Below are positions 52,161 to 59,577 of a stretch of 64,000 bases of DNA, in pieces (positions within the stretch are counted from its first letter, which is position 1; the number at the start of each line of letters is the position of its first letter). Both the position numbers and the translations under genes were made by a program. The stretch is from Litoribacterium kuwaitense (GTDB lineage Bacteria > Bacillota > Bacilli > Bacillales > DSM-28697), in assembly GCF_011058155.1 (NCBI RefSeq), contig NZ_JAALFC010000020.1:1-64000 (forward strand). Direction: 5' to 3'. The notes below the pieces were generated by a model. The model ran no database searches, was not told the DNA's origin, and was given only the letters and a program-made list of their open reading frames with translations.

Positions 52161-52176
52161 TTGTATTCGCTTACAA
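52161..52176 (-). promoter_or_regulatory. CcpA cre site upstream of ilvE
   Basis: Minus strand TTGTAAGCGAATACAA matches the cre consensus WTGNAARCGNWWWCAW at every position. Its centre is about 87 bases upstream of the expected ilvE transcription start, a position used for CcpA activation rather than repression. Confidence 0.75.
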
Positions 52177-52344
52177 TGCTGTTTTCATAACATTTGCTAT
52201 ACAATGGCTTTATTAAAAAATATTTTTGATCTAGTCACATTCCCGCTGCCATGTCGGTGCTTTTGAAAGCGCGGCACACTCACACTCACACTTCTCCACT
52301 TTATTTGGAAAACATCACAGTCGCTGCGTCTTGTTTAACACACA

Positions 52345-52780
52345 TTACTCCCGAAGCGGGATCGATTGATCAGTCATCGGCCGCCCTAGTGAATCGACAA
52401 TCTGTAATTCTATGGGCTCTTTTCCAATCATGAATCCATTAAAACGTATGTAAGAGGTTACAAGGATCATTACTCCTATATGCGGACGAGAAGATCATTT
52501 TGCTGCCGTCCTTCGATTGGATCTGCACATGCACATCTTCCGTCTTGCTTTCAGATAAGTCGTAATAAACGGTCGTTGAGATCGGTGTTGTCACAACTTT
52601 ATCAATCGTAACTGCGTTACCATCTTGTAATGAAACCGTTTGATGAACGTCAAAAACCTGTCTGTCAGAAAGTAACTGCCTTTGGGATACATCAACATGA
52701 AACTTCCATGGGTTTTCAATCGCTTCCTCATGATTCCAATTATCATAGCTGATCTCTAATTCGAGGTCTTCAGTTGTCAT
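52345..52780 (-). pseudogene. C-terminal remnant of an anti-sigma-factor-like (DUF4179/DUF5643-type) protein
   Basis: The readable part, LELEISYDNW ... NPWKFHVDV ... VSLQDGNAVTIDKVVTTP, resembles the extracellular C-terminal part of ECF anti-sigma proteins. A frame change near 52448-52452 is needed to continue into FNGFMIGKEPIELQIVDS and the stop at 52345. In-frame stops lie just upstream of the first ATG, and no N-terminal cytosolic or membrane domain is present in the 140 bases before the neighbouring gene. This is therefore a truncated relic. Family assignment is from memory and moderate. Confidence 0.5.
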
Positions 52781-52856
52781 CGGTTCGCTTCATTCAATAT
52801 CGTTTGTGTGTACTTTTTTGTTCTTTTTTCGTAAAACCCCAATAAATATTGTAGAG

Positions 52857-52911
52857 CCACAAAACGAGCTGTTTTTCGCCGTAGAATGCTCTACGTTGGA
52901 AAACAGCTCGT
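52857..52911 (-). terminator. strong terminator after the phosphoesterase gene
   Basis: 12-bp perfect outer stem (ACGAGCTGTTTT, 52864-52875, paired with 52900-52911) enclosing a second 5-bp hairpin (GTAGA-atgc-TCTAC), with TTTTGT after it on the minus strand. Confidence 0.85.
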
Positions 52912-52918
52912 GTTACGC

Positions 52919-54712
52919 TTATTTATTTAGAAATTCATTTTGTGCTAACGGCCGATCAGTGATACGAATTTCATCAATCCAACCATTAAAAACAGCGTCA
53001 AGCTCGTTGCCATACTGGCTAGCCCCTACGCGCCATGGGCCCCCCGTCGTCTCAATGCCTTGCGCTCCAGAAGCATCATTTCGTAACACTTCTGCGCCAT
53101 CAAGATACATCTTTTGTGTCTTTCCGTCATTGACAACGGCAATATGAACCCATTGATCATCCATCGCCCAAGACCAACTCGTGTGTACATCATCTTTATT
53201 TAATGGGAGCGCGGCCCACTGAATTTCTTTTAAGCTAGAAACAGACATTGTAGCTAGCGGGGCATTTGCATCGCCTTCGGTTTTCTTCACATCTTCGCCG
53301 ATACCTCCGCGCGTTAAAATTCCCATCCATGCATGCTTTGAGCTATCGAAACTCTGATCAATTTTCACTACAGCCTCAACGGTGTACCCATCTTCAAACG
53401 TTTCGTCGTTTACCTTAGCGTCGTTTGCTGTCTTTAAGTAAGAGGCGCGGTCCTTTGTTTTATCTCCTGTGAAACGAATGCTCGAACGGTCGCGCAGGTG
53501 ATCCCAAACTAAATCTCCTTCAACAGCTTGCCCCTCATCCTGTCTGTACAAGTGGGCACCGTTGCCTGAAACGTCTTCGACAGCAATGTCGCCATTGCTA
53601 GCGACTGACTCACCATCAGCCACATCGTCATTTTGAAAACGCCAGTGAGCTACAGTGCCTTCAATGGCCGGATTTTCGTCTGCTGCTTCCTGGTCGTTAG
53701 AGATAAATCTAGCAAAACGCTCCTCAAAATCCATTTTAATGAGAAAGTCGTTTAAATCATCAACGAGACGCTCTTCATCAAAAGAAGTACGCTCATGCTC
53801 AGGCTTTTGCATCACCCAAGGAGAGAAAGACTCGACGTGAATTTGGTTTTTCAGTAAATCAAATGACAGCGTCCGCATGAGTCCATTACCACCTTGATAA
53901 CCGCTTTGATAATCAACAACCATCAGAACAACGTCGTTACCAAAATCATTCTTTTGTACTTTGTGCGCATAGCCATGGTGGTGACCATTGACGGTCATAA
54001 AGATTTGGTCATTGGAAGCAATCAGTTCATCCCATAAAAATTGACCATGTTCCGTCATCACTGCAGATTGCTGATCAGAAGAAATATTCATTAATTGATG
54101 TGTAAACAAAATGGCTGGGAGATCGTCATGCTTCTCTAGCACTTTGTCAGCCCATTTTAATGTTTCTTCAGAGGCACGCCAGTCTAAAAATAAAGCGATA
54201 AATTCTTGTCCTCCGCCTTCAAATGTATAATAAGAATTGAATCCGTTCGCTGTATGACCGCCAAAGCCCTCTATGTTCTCCATTCGTTCAGTAGAAAAGT
54301 AGGAGAGGTACGGTTCATTGCTTAAATCGCGTTCCACATCTTTTTGACTCGGATCAAGTACATCATGATTCCCCGCTAGATAACCGTATGGATGTTTTGC
54401 ATGGTCAAGAATACTCATACTTGCGTCCGCATTTTCCCACTCATACGCTTGGTTTGCACGGTCAACAATGTCTCCTAGATGAGCGGTAAAAACGATATTT
54501 TCTTTTTTCCAATGATTTGCAATCCACAATGTCTGTGCCATAAAAATATCATTTTGATAACGGGTTATTTTCTGCGTATCTGGTAAGATAGCTACCTTAA
54601 ATTGCTCGTTTTTTTCTTCTTGTGCGCTTACCTTATCCAGTTGGGAGAAAGAAAAGATGGCTGTAAAGGTCATTACAACAATGATGAGATGTCTAAGCTG
54701 CGTTAAGTTCAA
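52919..54712 (-). CDS. Secreted calcineurin-like phosphoesterase with C-terminal LamG-like domain
   Basis: Exported metallophosphoesterase. Signal peptide at residues 1-30 (hydrophobic LIIVVMTFTAIFSFS, cleavage near VSAQ-EE). Metal motifs appear in order: ILPDTQ, HLGDIVDR, AGNHDV, FTHQL and NGHHHG. A second module (about residues 355-590) reads as a concanavalin/LamG fold (VAHWRFQNDD at its start, GWIDEIRITDRPLA at its end), probably for carbohydrate or surface binding. The TTG at 54712 is 6 bases after GGAGGAG and is preferred to the ATG at 54727, which precedes that site. 597 residues. Substrate unknown. Confidence 0.88.
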   Translation of the reverse strand: MNLTQLRHLIIVVMTFTAIFSFSQLDKVSAQEEKNEQFKVAILPDTQKITRYQNDIFMAQTLWIANHWKKENIVFTAHLGDIVDRANQAYEWENADASMSILDHAKHPYGYLAGNHDVLDPSQKDVERDLSNEPYLSYFSTERMENIEGFGGHTANGFNSYYTFEGGGQEFIALFLDWRASEETLKWADKVLEKHDDLPAILFTHQLMNISSDQQSAVMTEHGQFLWDELIASNDQIFMTVNGHHHGYAHKVQKNDFGNDVVLMVVDYQSGYQGGNGLMRTLSFDLLKNQIHVESFSPWVMQKPEHERTSFDEERLVDDLNDFLIKMDFEERFARFISNDQEAADENPAIEGTVAHWRFQNDDVADGESVASNGDIAVEDVSGNGAHLYRQDEGQAVEGDLVWDHLRDRSSIRFTGDKTKDRASYLKTANDAKVNDETFEDGYTVEAVVKIDQSFDSSKHAWMGILTRGGIGEDVKKTEGDANAPLATMSVSSLKEIQWAALPLNKDDVHTSWSWAMDDQWVHIAVVNDGKTQKMYLDGAEVLRNDASGAQGIETTGGPWRVGASQYGNELDAVFNGWIDEIRITDRPLAQNEFLNK

Positions 54713-54755
54713 ATAAATCTCCTCCATTAAGTAGTTTGCATGCTTCTCATTTAGT

Positions 54756-54773
54756 GATTTTATCTAGATAAAA
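54756..54773. promoter_or_regulatory. perfect 18-bp palindrome, candidate operator
   Basis: ATTTTATCTAGATAAAAT is its own inverse complement. It lies just downstream of the candidate promoter and 44 bases before the phosphoesterase start codon, the position of a repressor site. Confidence 0.5.
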
Positions 54774-54781
54774 TTGACGTC

Positions 54782-54810
54782 ATGTTAACAAAACATTTTA
54801 TTTCTGTTAA
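54782..54810 (-). promoter_or_regulatory. candidate promoter of the phosphoesterase gene
   Basis: TTAACA (54805-54810), 17-base spacer, TAACAT (54782-54787) on the minus strand. The TTAACA hexamer is repeated at 22-base distance (overlapping the -10), as in PhoP boxes, but the middle repeat is absent. Confidence 0.5.
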
Positions 54811-54934
54811 GCCTAAACAACCGTTTGGAAGCTGGATAAATACAGCGTCCAATCTGTTCTAGTTTCATTTTTTTGAGCTCGCCCTAAGCAATGGCGCATA
54901 CTCAACCTACATATGAAAACGTCTTTTTTCACAA

Positions 54935-54968
54935 TAAAAAAGCTTGACCAATCAAAGCCAAACTTTTT
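54935..54968 (-). terminator. terminator of the DUF2975-XRE operon
   Basis: Minus-strand stem AAAAAGTTTGGC pairs with GTCAAGCTTTTT (about 12 bp with two G-T pairs) and ends in TTTTTT, about 40 bases after the XRE gene stop. Confidence 0.65.
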
Positions 54969-55008
54969 CGATATTGAAATCATCGTTTTCTCTCTTGTTC
55001 GACAGATT

Positions 55009-55230
55009 TTACGCAATGGAATCTGTATCACTTTTGTACTCTAAAATATCCCCAGGCTGGCAATCTAATGCCTTGCAAATCCCCTCTAACGTCGAGAAGC
55101 GAATGGCCTTTGCCTTCCCATTTTTGAGCACCGACAAATTAGCCATTGTGATTCCAACTTTTTCGGACAGCTCGGTTACACTCATCTTTCGTTTCGCTAA
55201 CATCACATCAACATTTACAATAATAGCCAT
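55009..55230 (-). CDS. Small XRE-family transcriptional regulator (YozG-like)
   Basis: 73 residues comprising almost only a helix-turn-helix: IVNVDVMLAKRKMSVTELSE, then KVGITMANLSVLKNGKAKAI and CKALDCQPGDILEY, the sequence style of YozG/YvaO-type Cro repressors that are encoded with DUF2975 membrane proteins. ATG at 55230 with GAAGGTG upstream. It follows the DUF2975 gene by 10 bases; the pair probably forms an autoregulated unit. Confidence 0.88.
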   Translation of the reverse strand: MAIIVNVDVMLAKRKMSVTELSEKVGITMANLSVLKNGKAKAIRFSTLEGICKALDCQPGDILEYKSDTDSIA

Positions 55231-55240
55231 GTCGTCACCT

Positions 55241-55717
55241 TCAAACCGTCAAATCGTTTTCTTGTTTAATATCTAGCGCATGTCGTAAAAGCTTCTGTAA
55301 AACTGCGGTAAAAACGGCGATAACGACCGTTGCGAAGATGATCACAAACCCTGGCAATGCGACTCCTGGATGTAAAGCTTGTTGGAGCAGGAGAAACACA
55401 CAGCCTGCGACATAAAACGCACAAATCATGAACGCAGCGATTTTTATTCGTTCCAGTGCCTTGACTGCTAGTTCGGAAAAAGCCGTATGTTGATCAATAA
55501 AATTTAAAAGTTTATATGCTTGATACAGTGCAAAGTAAAAAGGAATGACTGTTCCGTAAACGCCAATTAGGATTGGGTATTGCAAATAAGCGTAGTCTGG
55601 ATTCATTGCTGCTAAATCGCTTGCAAACCATGGTAAATAGAACAAACATAAAGCGACGACGGTGAACGCTATGATAAAAATTGTGATTTTTAGAAAAAGT
55701 GTCGACCCTTGCTTCAC
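55241..55717 (-). CDS. DUF2975 membrane protein
   Basis: 158 residues with four hydrophobic segments (ITIFIIAFTVVALCLFYL; YPILIGVYGTVIPFYFAL; IAAFMICAFYVAGCVFLLL; GFVIIFATVVIAVFTAVL). Length, topology and pairing with a downstream YozG-like regulator identify the DUF2975 family; function unknown. Start taken as GTG 55717 (MKQGSTLFLK), about 7 bases after GGGGTG. The open frame extends upstream to 55885 but that portion lacks a ribosome site. Confidence 0.8.
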   Translation of the reverse strand: MKQGSTLFLKITIFIIAFTVVALCLFYLPWFASDLAAMNPDYAYLQYPILIGVYGTVIPFYFALYQAYKLLNFIDQHTAFSELAVKALERIKIAAFMICAFYVAGCVFLLLQQALHPGVALPGFVIIFATVVIAVFTAVLQKLLRHALDIKQENDLTV

Positions 55718-56040
55718 ACATAAACACCCCACTCTTGTTAATGCCATTATCTTATCATGACATTTATCGATAAACAATAAAATTGTTTTTTGCGTGAATC
55801 GTATGAGATCACGTGCGTCGGTCGTCATATTCAACGACGTACGTTCATTTCTCTTCATCGTTTCATTAAAAACACTTGTGTGCATAAAGGATTAAGATAA
55901 GATGAATGAGTTTCAATTTTCTGAATATAAATCGTACTTCTTTAGAAGACACTAAACATTGAAAACGACGCTTAGGTTAAATATGATCATTGTAAGCGGT
56001 ATGATCGAGAGACTTTCACGTCAAGGAGGTGTCGTCATTG

Positions 56041-56619
56041 ATGATAAGTAGAGAAAAGAAAGTAGAAGAACTAGAAAGGCTTTGGAGAGAGCGACAAAAT
56101 GCACCTATCCCTCAGGAAGCATACGACGCAATTGAAGAAGGAGACTCCGCATTCACGGCATATGCAAAAGGTAAAGAAGCATTAGGTCAAGACACAGGCA
56201 TTCTCGCTTCATTAAAGGAAGGGCTTGAGTACCACCATGGCGTTTCAGTAGAGGATCAGCATCATAGCAACCCCGAAAGCACAGACGTAAAAGCCGACAT
56301 AAGACGCACAACCGTAAAAGCAGATGAACAACACCGCTTATACAATGAACGCGAATCAAAGAATGGGCAACTGCCTTCCTATTGTAAAAAATGCCAGAAG
56401 GAAACACCTACGCAATTCATGTCCCCAAAGCTCCAGATCCTCTTATTAGGATTCATTGCCGCAGCCATCGTCTATTCGCTGCTCCAGCAATTCGGCGTGC
56501 ATATGTTGACAGCCAGCCTGCTTTCCATCGTTGTCGGGCTCACTGTTGCTATGATTCAATTTAAACGTTTGCGTAAACCTGTTTGTACGGAATGTAGTTT
56601 TTACAAAACATCTTCTTAA
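56041..56619 (+). CDS. Hypothetical protein: membrane hairpin flanked by zinc-ribbon cysteine pairs
   Basis: 192 residues. The N-terminal half is soluble and charged (MISREKKVEELERLWRERQ). CxxC follows at about residue 115 (YCKKCQKE), then two hydrophobic segments (LLLGFIAAAIVYSLL and ASLLSIVVGLTVAMI), then a second CxxC (VCTECSF) near the C-terminus. The two cysteine pairs would meet on the same membrane face and could bind zinc. AAGGAGG lies 8 bases before TTG 56038 and 11 before ATG 56041; either may be the start. I do not recognise the family. Confidence 0.75.
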   Translation: MISREKKVEELERLWRERQNAPIPQEAYDAIEEGDSAFTAYAKGKEALGQDTGILASLKEGLEYHHGVSVEDQHHSNPESTDVKADIRRTTVKADEQHRLYNERESKNGQLPSYCKKCQKETPTQFMSPKLQILLLGFIAAAIVYSLLQQFGVHMLTASLLSIVVGLTVAMIQFKRLRKPVCTECSFYKTSS

Positions 56620-56689
56620 CCGTAACGCTAGAGCAAAGCCTTTCATGCACGACGATAATGCTCTTCTCTTAGAAAATACCGTGTCTCAC

Positions 56690-57766
56690 CTATTCAAACA
56701 AGCACGCCATCACATCTCTTCTGACTTGCTTAATGTGTTGATTGTGTCGGGACGGATGAATCCGATTGGTTAGTAAAATGCAAGACGTTTTATTTGCAGG
56801 ATCGAACCAGATGCTTGTCCCTGTAAAGCCTAAATGTCCTAAAATGGCATCGGCTCTATTTAAACGAGAAAAAAAGTCCCATCCTAAACCACGGGGCTCG
56901 TTCAAGTGTGAGGTATGGTTGACCATTGAAAGTTTCACGAGCTCCTCACTTAAAATTTGTTTTCCGTTAAATGAACCTCCACTCATGATCAATTTACAAA
57001 ATTTGATCAGGTCATAAGCCGTAGAAAACACGCCTGAATGACCTGTTACGCCTCCTAGTAAATAAGCATTTTCATCATGCACGGTCCCGAGAAGACATTT
57101 TCCCAGTTCTTCCTTATATTCGGTCGGGGCGACACGTTTAAGGTATGCTTCAGCAGCGGGGTTATAACACGTATCCGACATACCTATAGGCTCCCATATA
57201 TGTTTTTTTACGATTTGATTGATAGGCTTTTCGCTCACATGTCGAACAAGCTCGCCTAATACGATATACCCTCTGTTACTATACACGACGCTAGATCCAG
57301 GCTCATTTTCGAGAGGGCTCTTGAAAACGCCCTCTATCATTTCTTGTCTAGCCTTTCCATACTGCCTTACATAAGTGCTGCCGGATAGACCGGATGTATG
57401 CGTCAGCAAGTGAAAAATGGTCACCTTTTTTAAAGGCGATGTATTCTCTACTTCGATATAGCGACTTAAAAAGCCGTGTAAATCGATGATTCCTTTATCA
57501 ATCATGAGGAGGATTGCAGGCAAAGTAGCCACGACTTTCGTTAACGATGCTAAGTCAAACACTGTATCCATCGTCATCCGTTCTTTATTCGGCTGGATTC
57601 TCCTATATCCGTAAGCATCAGCATAGATCGTGTCTTCATCAGCTATAACGATCACCGCTCCGGGGATTTGACCTTTGCTCGTTACATCTAAAAGGTATTT
57701 GTGAATATTTCTAACCCGACTGTGGTGGCTCGTAGTTAAAGGACGTTCACCCATGCCTTCAATCAT
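56690..57766 (-). CDS. Serine hydrolase of the beta-lactamase/penicillin-binding (AmiE/EstB-like) family
   Basis: 358 residues without a signal peptide, so probably cytosolic. The catalytic SxxK is in DLASLTKVVATLPA (about residues 73-86). The YxN motif is VVYSNRGYIVLGE (about 160-172), and VTGHSGVFST resembles the region before the third motif. Sequences of this type include AmiE of the B. subtilis muropeptide-recovery operon and class C-like esterases. No mur recycling genes are adjacent, so the substrate is unknown. ATG after GGGGTG. The gene is encoded upstream of two ABC exporter genes reading the same way, but lies downstream of them in transcription. Confidence 0.88.
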   Translation of the reverse strand: MIEGMGERPLTTSHHSRVRNIHKYLLDVTSKGQIPGAVIVIADEDTIYADAYGYRRIQPNKERMTMDTVFDLASLTKVVATLPAILLMIDKGIIDLHGFLSRYIEVENTSPLKKVTIFHLLTHTSGLSGSTYVRQYGKARQEMIEGVFKSPLENEPGSSVVYSNRGYIVLGELVRHVSEKPINQIVKKHIWEPIGMSDTCYNPAAEAYLKRVAPTEYKEELGKCLLGTVHDENAYLLGGVTGHSGVFSTAYDLIKFCKLIMSGGSFNGKQILSEELVKLSMVNHTSHLNEPRGLGWDFFSRLNRADAILGHLGFTGTSIWFDPANKTSCILLTNRIHPSRHNQHIKQVRRDVMACLFE

Positions 57767-57828
57767 TTTTTACACCCCTACTTTTTCGACTTATATCAAA
57801 CTTTCACATTGAGACATTTCCATTCACC

Positions 57829-59562
57829 TTATTGATATAACTCTCTATATAACCCGTACGCCTTTAATAACTCCTCATGCGTTCCCGTTTGAACGACCTG
57901 ACCTTGCTCCATCACATAGATCGTATCAGCATTTTGAATCGTCGCGAGTCGATGTGCGATCACGAGCGTCGTTCGCCCAACCATTAACCGATCTAAAGCG
58001 TCTTGGACGATCTTCTCCGATTGTGAATCGAGCGCTGAAGTGGCTTCGTCCAATAACAAAATGTCAGCACCTCTAATAAAGGCGCGGGCAATGGCAATAC
58101 GTTGGCGTTGACCACCAGACAAATTCGTAGCACTCTCACCGATGACCGTATCATAGCCTTGTGGGAGACGTTCAATGAAGGAATGAGCGTGGGCTTGCTT
58201 CGCCGCTTCCACAACGTCTTCTTTTGTGGCATTCAGATTGCCGTATCGTATGTTTTGTTCAATCGTCACATGAAATAAAATCGGGTCTTGGGGGACATAG
58301 GCGATACGCTCTCTAAGCTCTCGCAACGTATACGTATGAATGGGCTGATTTTTAATCGTGATACATCCTGAATCAATTGGATAAAAACCCATTAAAATTT
58401 TAAATATTGTACTTTTTCCAGCACCGCTTGGGCCAACTAAAGCAGCTCTTTCCTCTTGACGAATCGACATGCTTACCTGTTTTAAAACTGGCTGCTGTGA
58501 ACGATAACTAAATGTGACGTCGTTTAAGCCGATCATCATATTCTTCTCGTCATTTGAACTTATCTCAAATCGCCCTGAGGGATAGGAATGTGATTCTGGT
58601 TGAATATCTAAAATATCAAATAATCGTTTTGTGCTTACCAATGATTGCTGTAATTCTGCAACAAATTGACCAGTATATAAAAACATAGACGTCACACCAC
58701 TTTGTAAAAAGAGGATCGCTACGACAGTACCAATGCTTATATGGCCTTGGAAAGATAAAAGCAAACCGACCATAAGAATCCCGATCGTACTAAGATATGT
58801 GAGAACGACATTTAAACCGTCAAGCGTGCCTGCTAATTTTCCTTGCTGGATCGTTAAACGATAGATGTCCTCATTATGCTTAGCAAGTCGTTGACGCTGC
58901 TGACCATAAAGATTAAACAGTTTGACTGTTCGGATGCCGCTTAACATGTCTGTTAAGGTCGATGTGAACTTTCCGAGGTTTTGTTGATGCTCCTCCGCCA
59001 CATGACGAAATTTCGGGGCTAGTAATCCATTGACCAGCCCAAAGAGACAGCCAATGATGACTGAATAGATTCCCATTCGCCAATCGAGGATGATGATCGC
59101 GACAACCGTAAAAATGCCGCCCGTCAACGCACTGTTCAGGTTAATTATTTTGCTCGAAAAAACGCTTTCGACAGATTGAATATCATTCGTTAGTCGTGAA
59201 ATGATCTCACCGCTTCGCTCCGAATCATAGTACTGCATTGGGAGGTCCATTAAATGGGCGAGCAGTTTTAAGCGGATTTCACCGGTAATCTGATTTGTAC
59301 GAAGCGCAAGCAAATAATACAGGTAGAAGTCCAGGACCATGATTAAAAAAAAGAACAGGATGAATCCTATTAAGTTGAAAAAAAAGGCATCGTCCAAACC
59401 AGAAATTGCATCAAAAACAGACTTTAAAATTAAGGCAAACATCAAGGTTTGTATGAGTGTCGTCAGTCGCGCAACAAATAACATTGAAAAATAAAATGCT
59501 TTATTTGACCCGAGCAACGAGAGCAATCTATAAAGTTCATGGCTTTTAAACCGTTTCAGCAC
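57829..59562 (-). CDS. ABC exporter, fused membrane and ATPase domains (second of pair)
   Basis: 577 residues. An N-terminal exporter membrane domain with six helices (residues 20-300), then an ATPase domain: Walker A LVGPSGAGKST (about 371), Q-loop YVPQDPILF, signature LSGGQRQR, Walker B ILLLDEATSALD with the catalytic glutamate, and H-loop IAHRL. GTG start 16 bases after the first ABC gene, so the two are co-transcribed and may form a heterodimer (BmrCD/YfiBC type) for lipids, peptides or drugs. Substrate not predictable. Confidence 0.93.
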   Translation of the reverse strand: MLKRFKSHELYRLLSLLGSNKAFYFSMLFVARLTTLIQTLMFALILKSVFDAISGLDDAFFFNLIGFILFFFLIMVLDFYLYYLLALRTNQITGEIRLKLLAHLMDLPMQYYDSERSGEIISRLTNDIQSVESVFSSKIINLNSALTGGIFTVVAIIILDWRMGIYSVIIGCLFGLVNGLLAPKFRHVAEEHQQNLGKFTSTLTDMLSGIRTVKLFNLYGQQRQRLAKHNEDIYRLTIQQGKLAGTLDGLNVVLTYLSTIGILMVGLLLSFQGHISIGTVVAILFLQSGVTSMFLYTGQFVAELQQSLVSTKRLFDILDIQPESHSYPSGRFEISSNDEKNMMIGLNDVTFSYRSQQPVLKQVSMSIRQEERAALVGPSGAGKSTIFKILMGFYPIDSGCITIKNQPIHTYTLRELRERIAYVPQDPILFHVTIEQNIRYGNLNATKEDVVEAAKQAHAHSFIERLPQGYDTVIGESATNLSGGQRQRIAIARAFIRGADILLLDEATSALDSQSEKIVQDALDRLMVGRTTLVIAHRLATIQNADTIYVMEQGQVVQTGTHEELLKAYGLYRELYQ

Positions 59563-59577
59563 ACCATCACGATCCTA

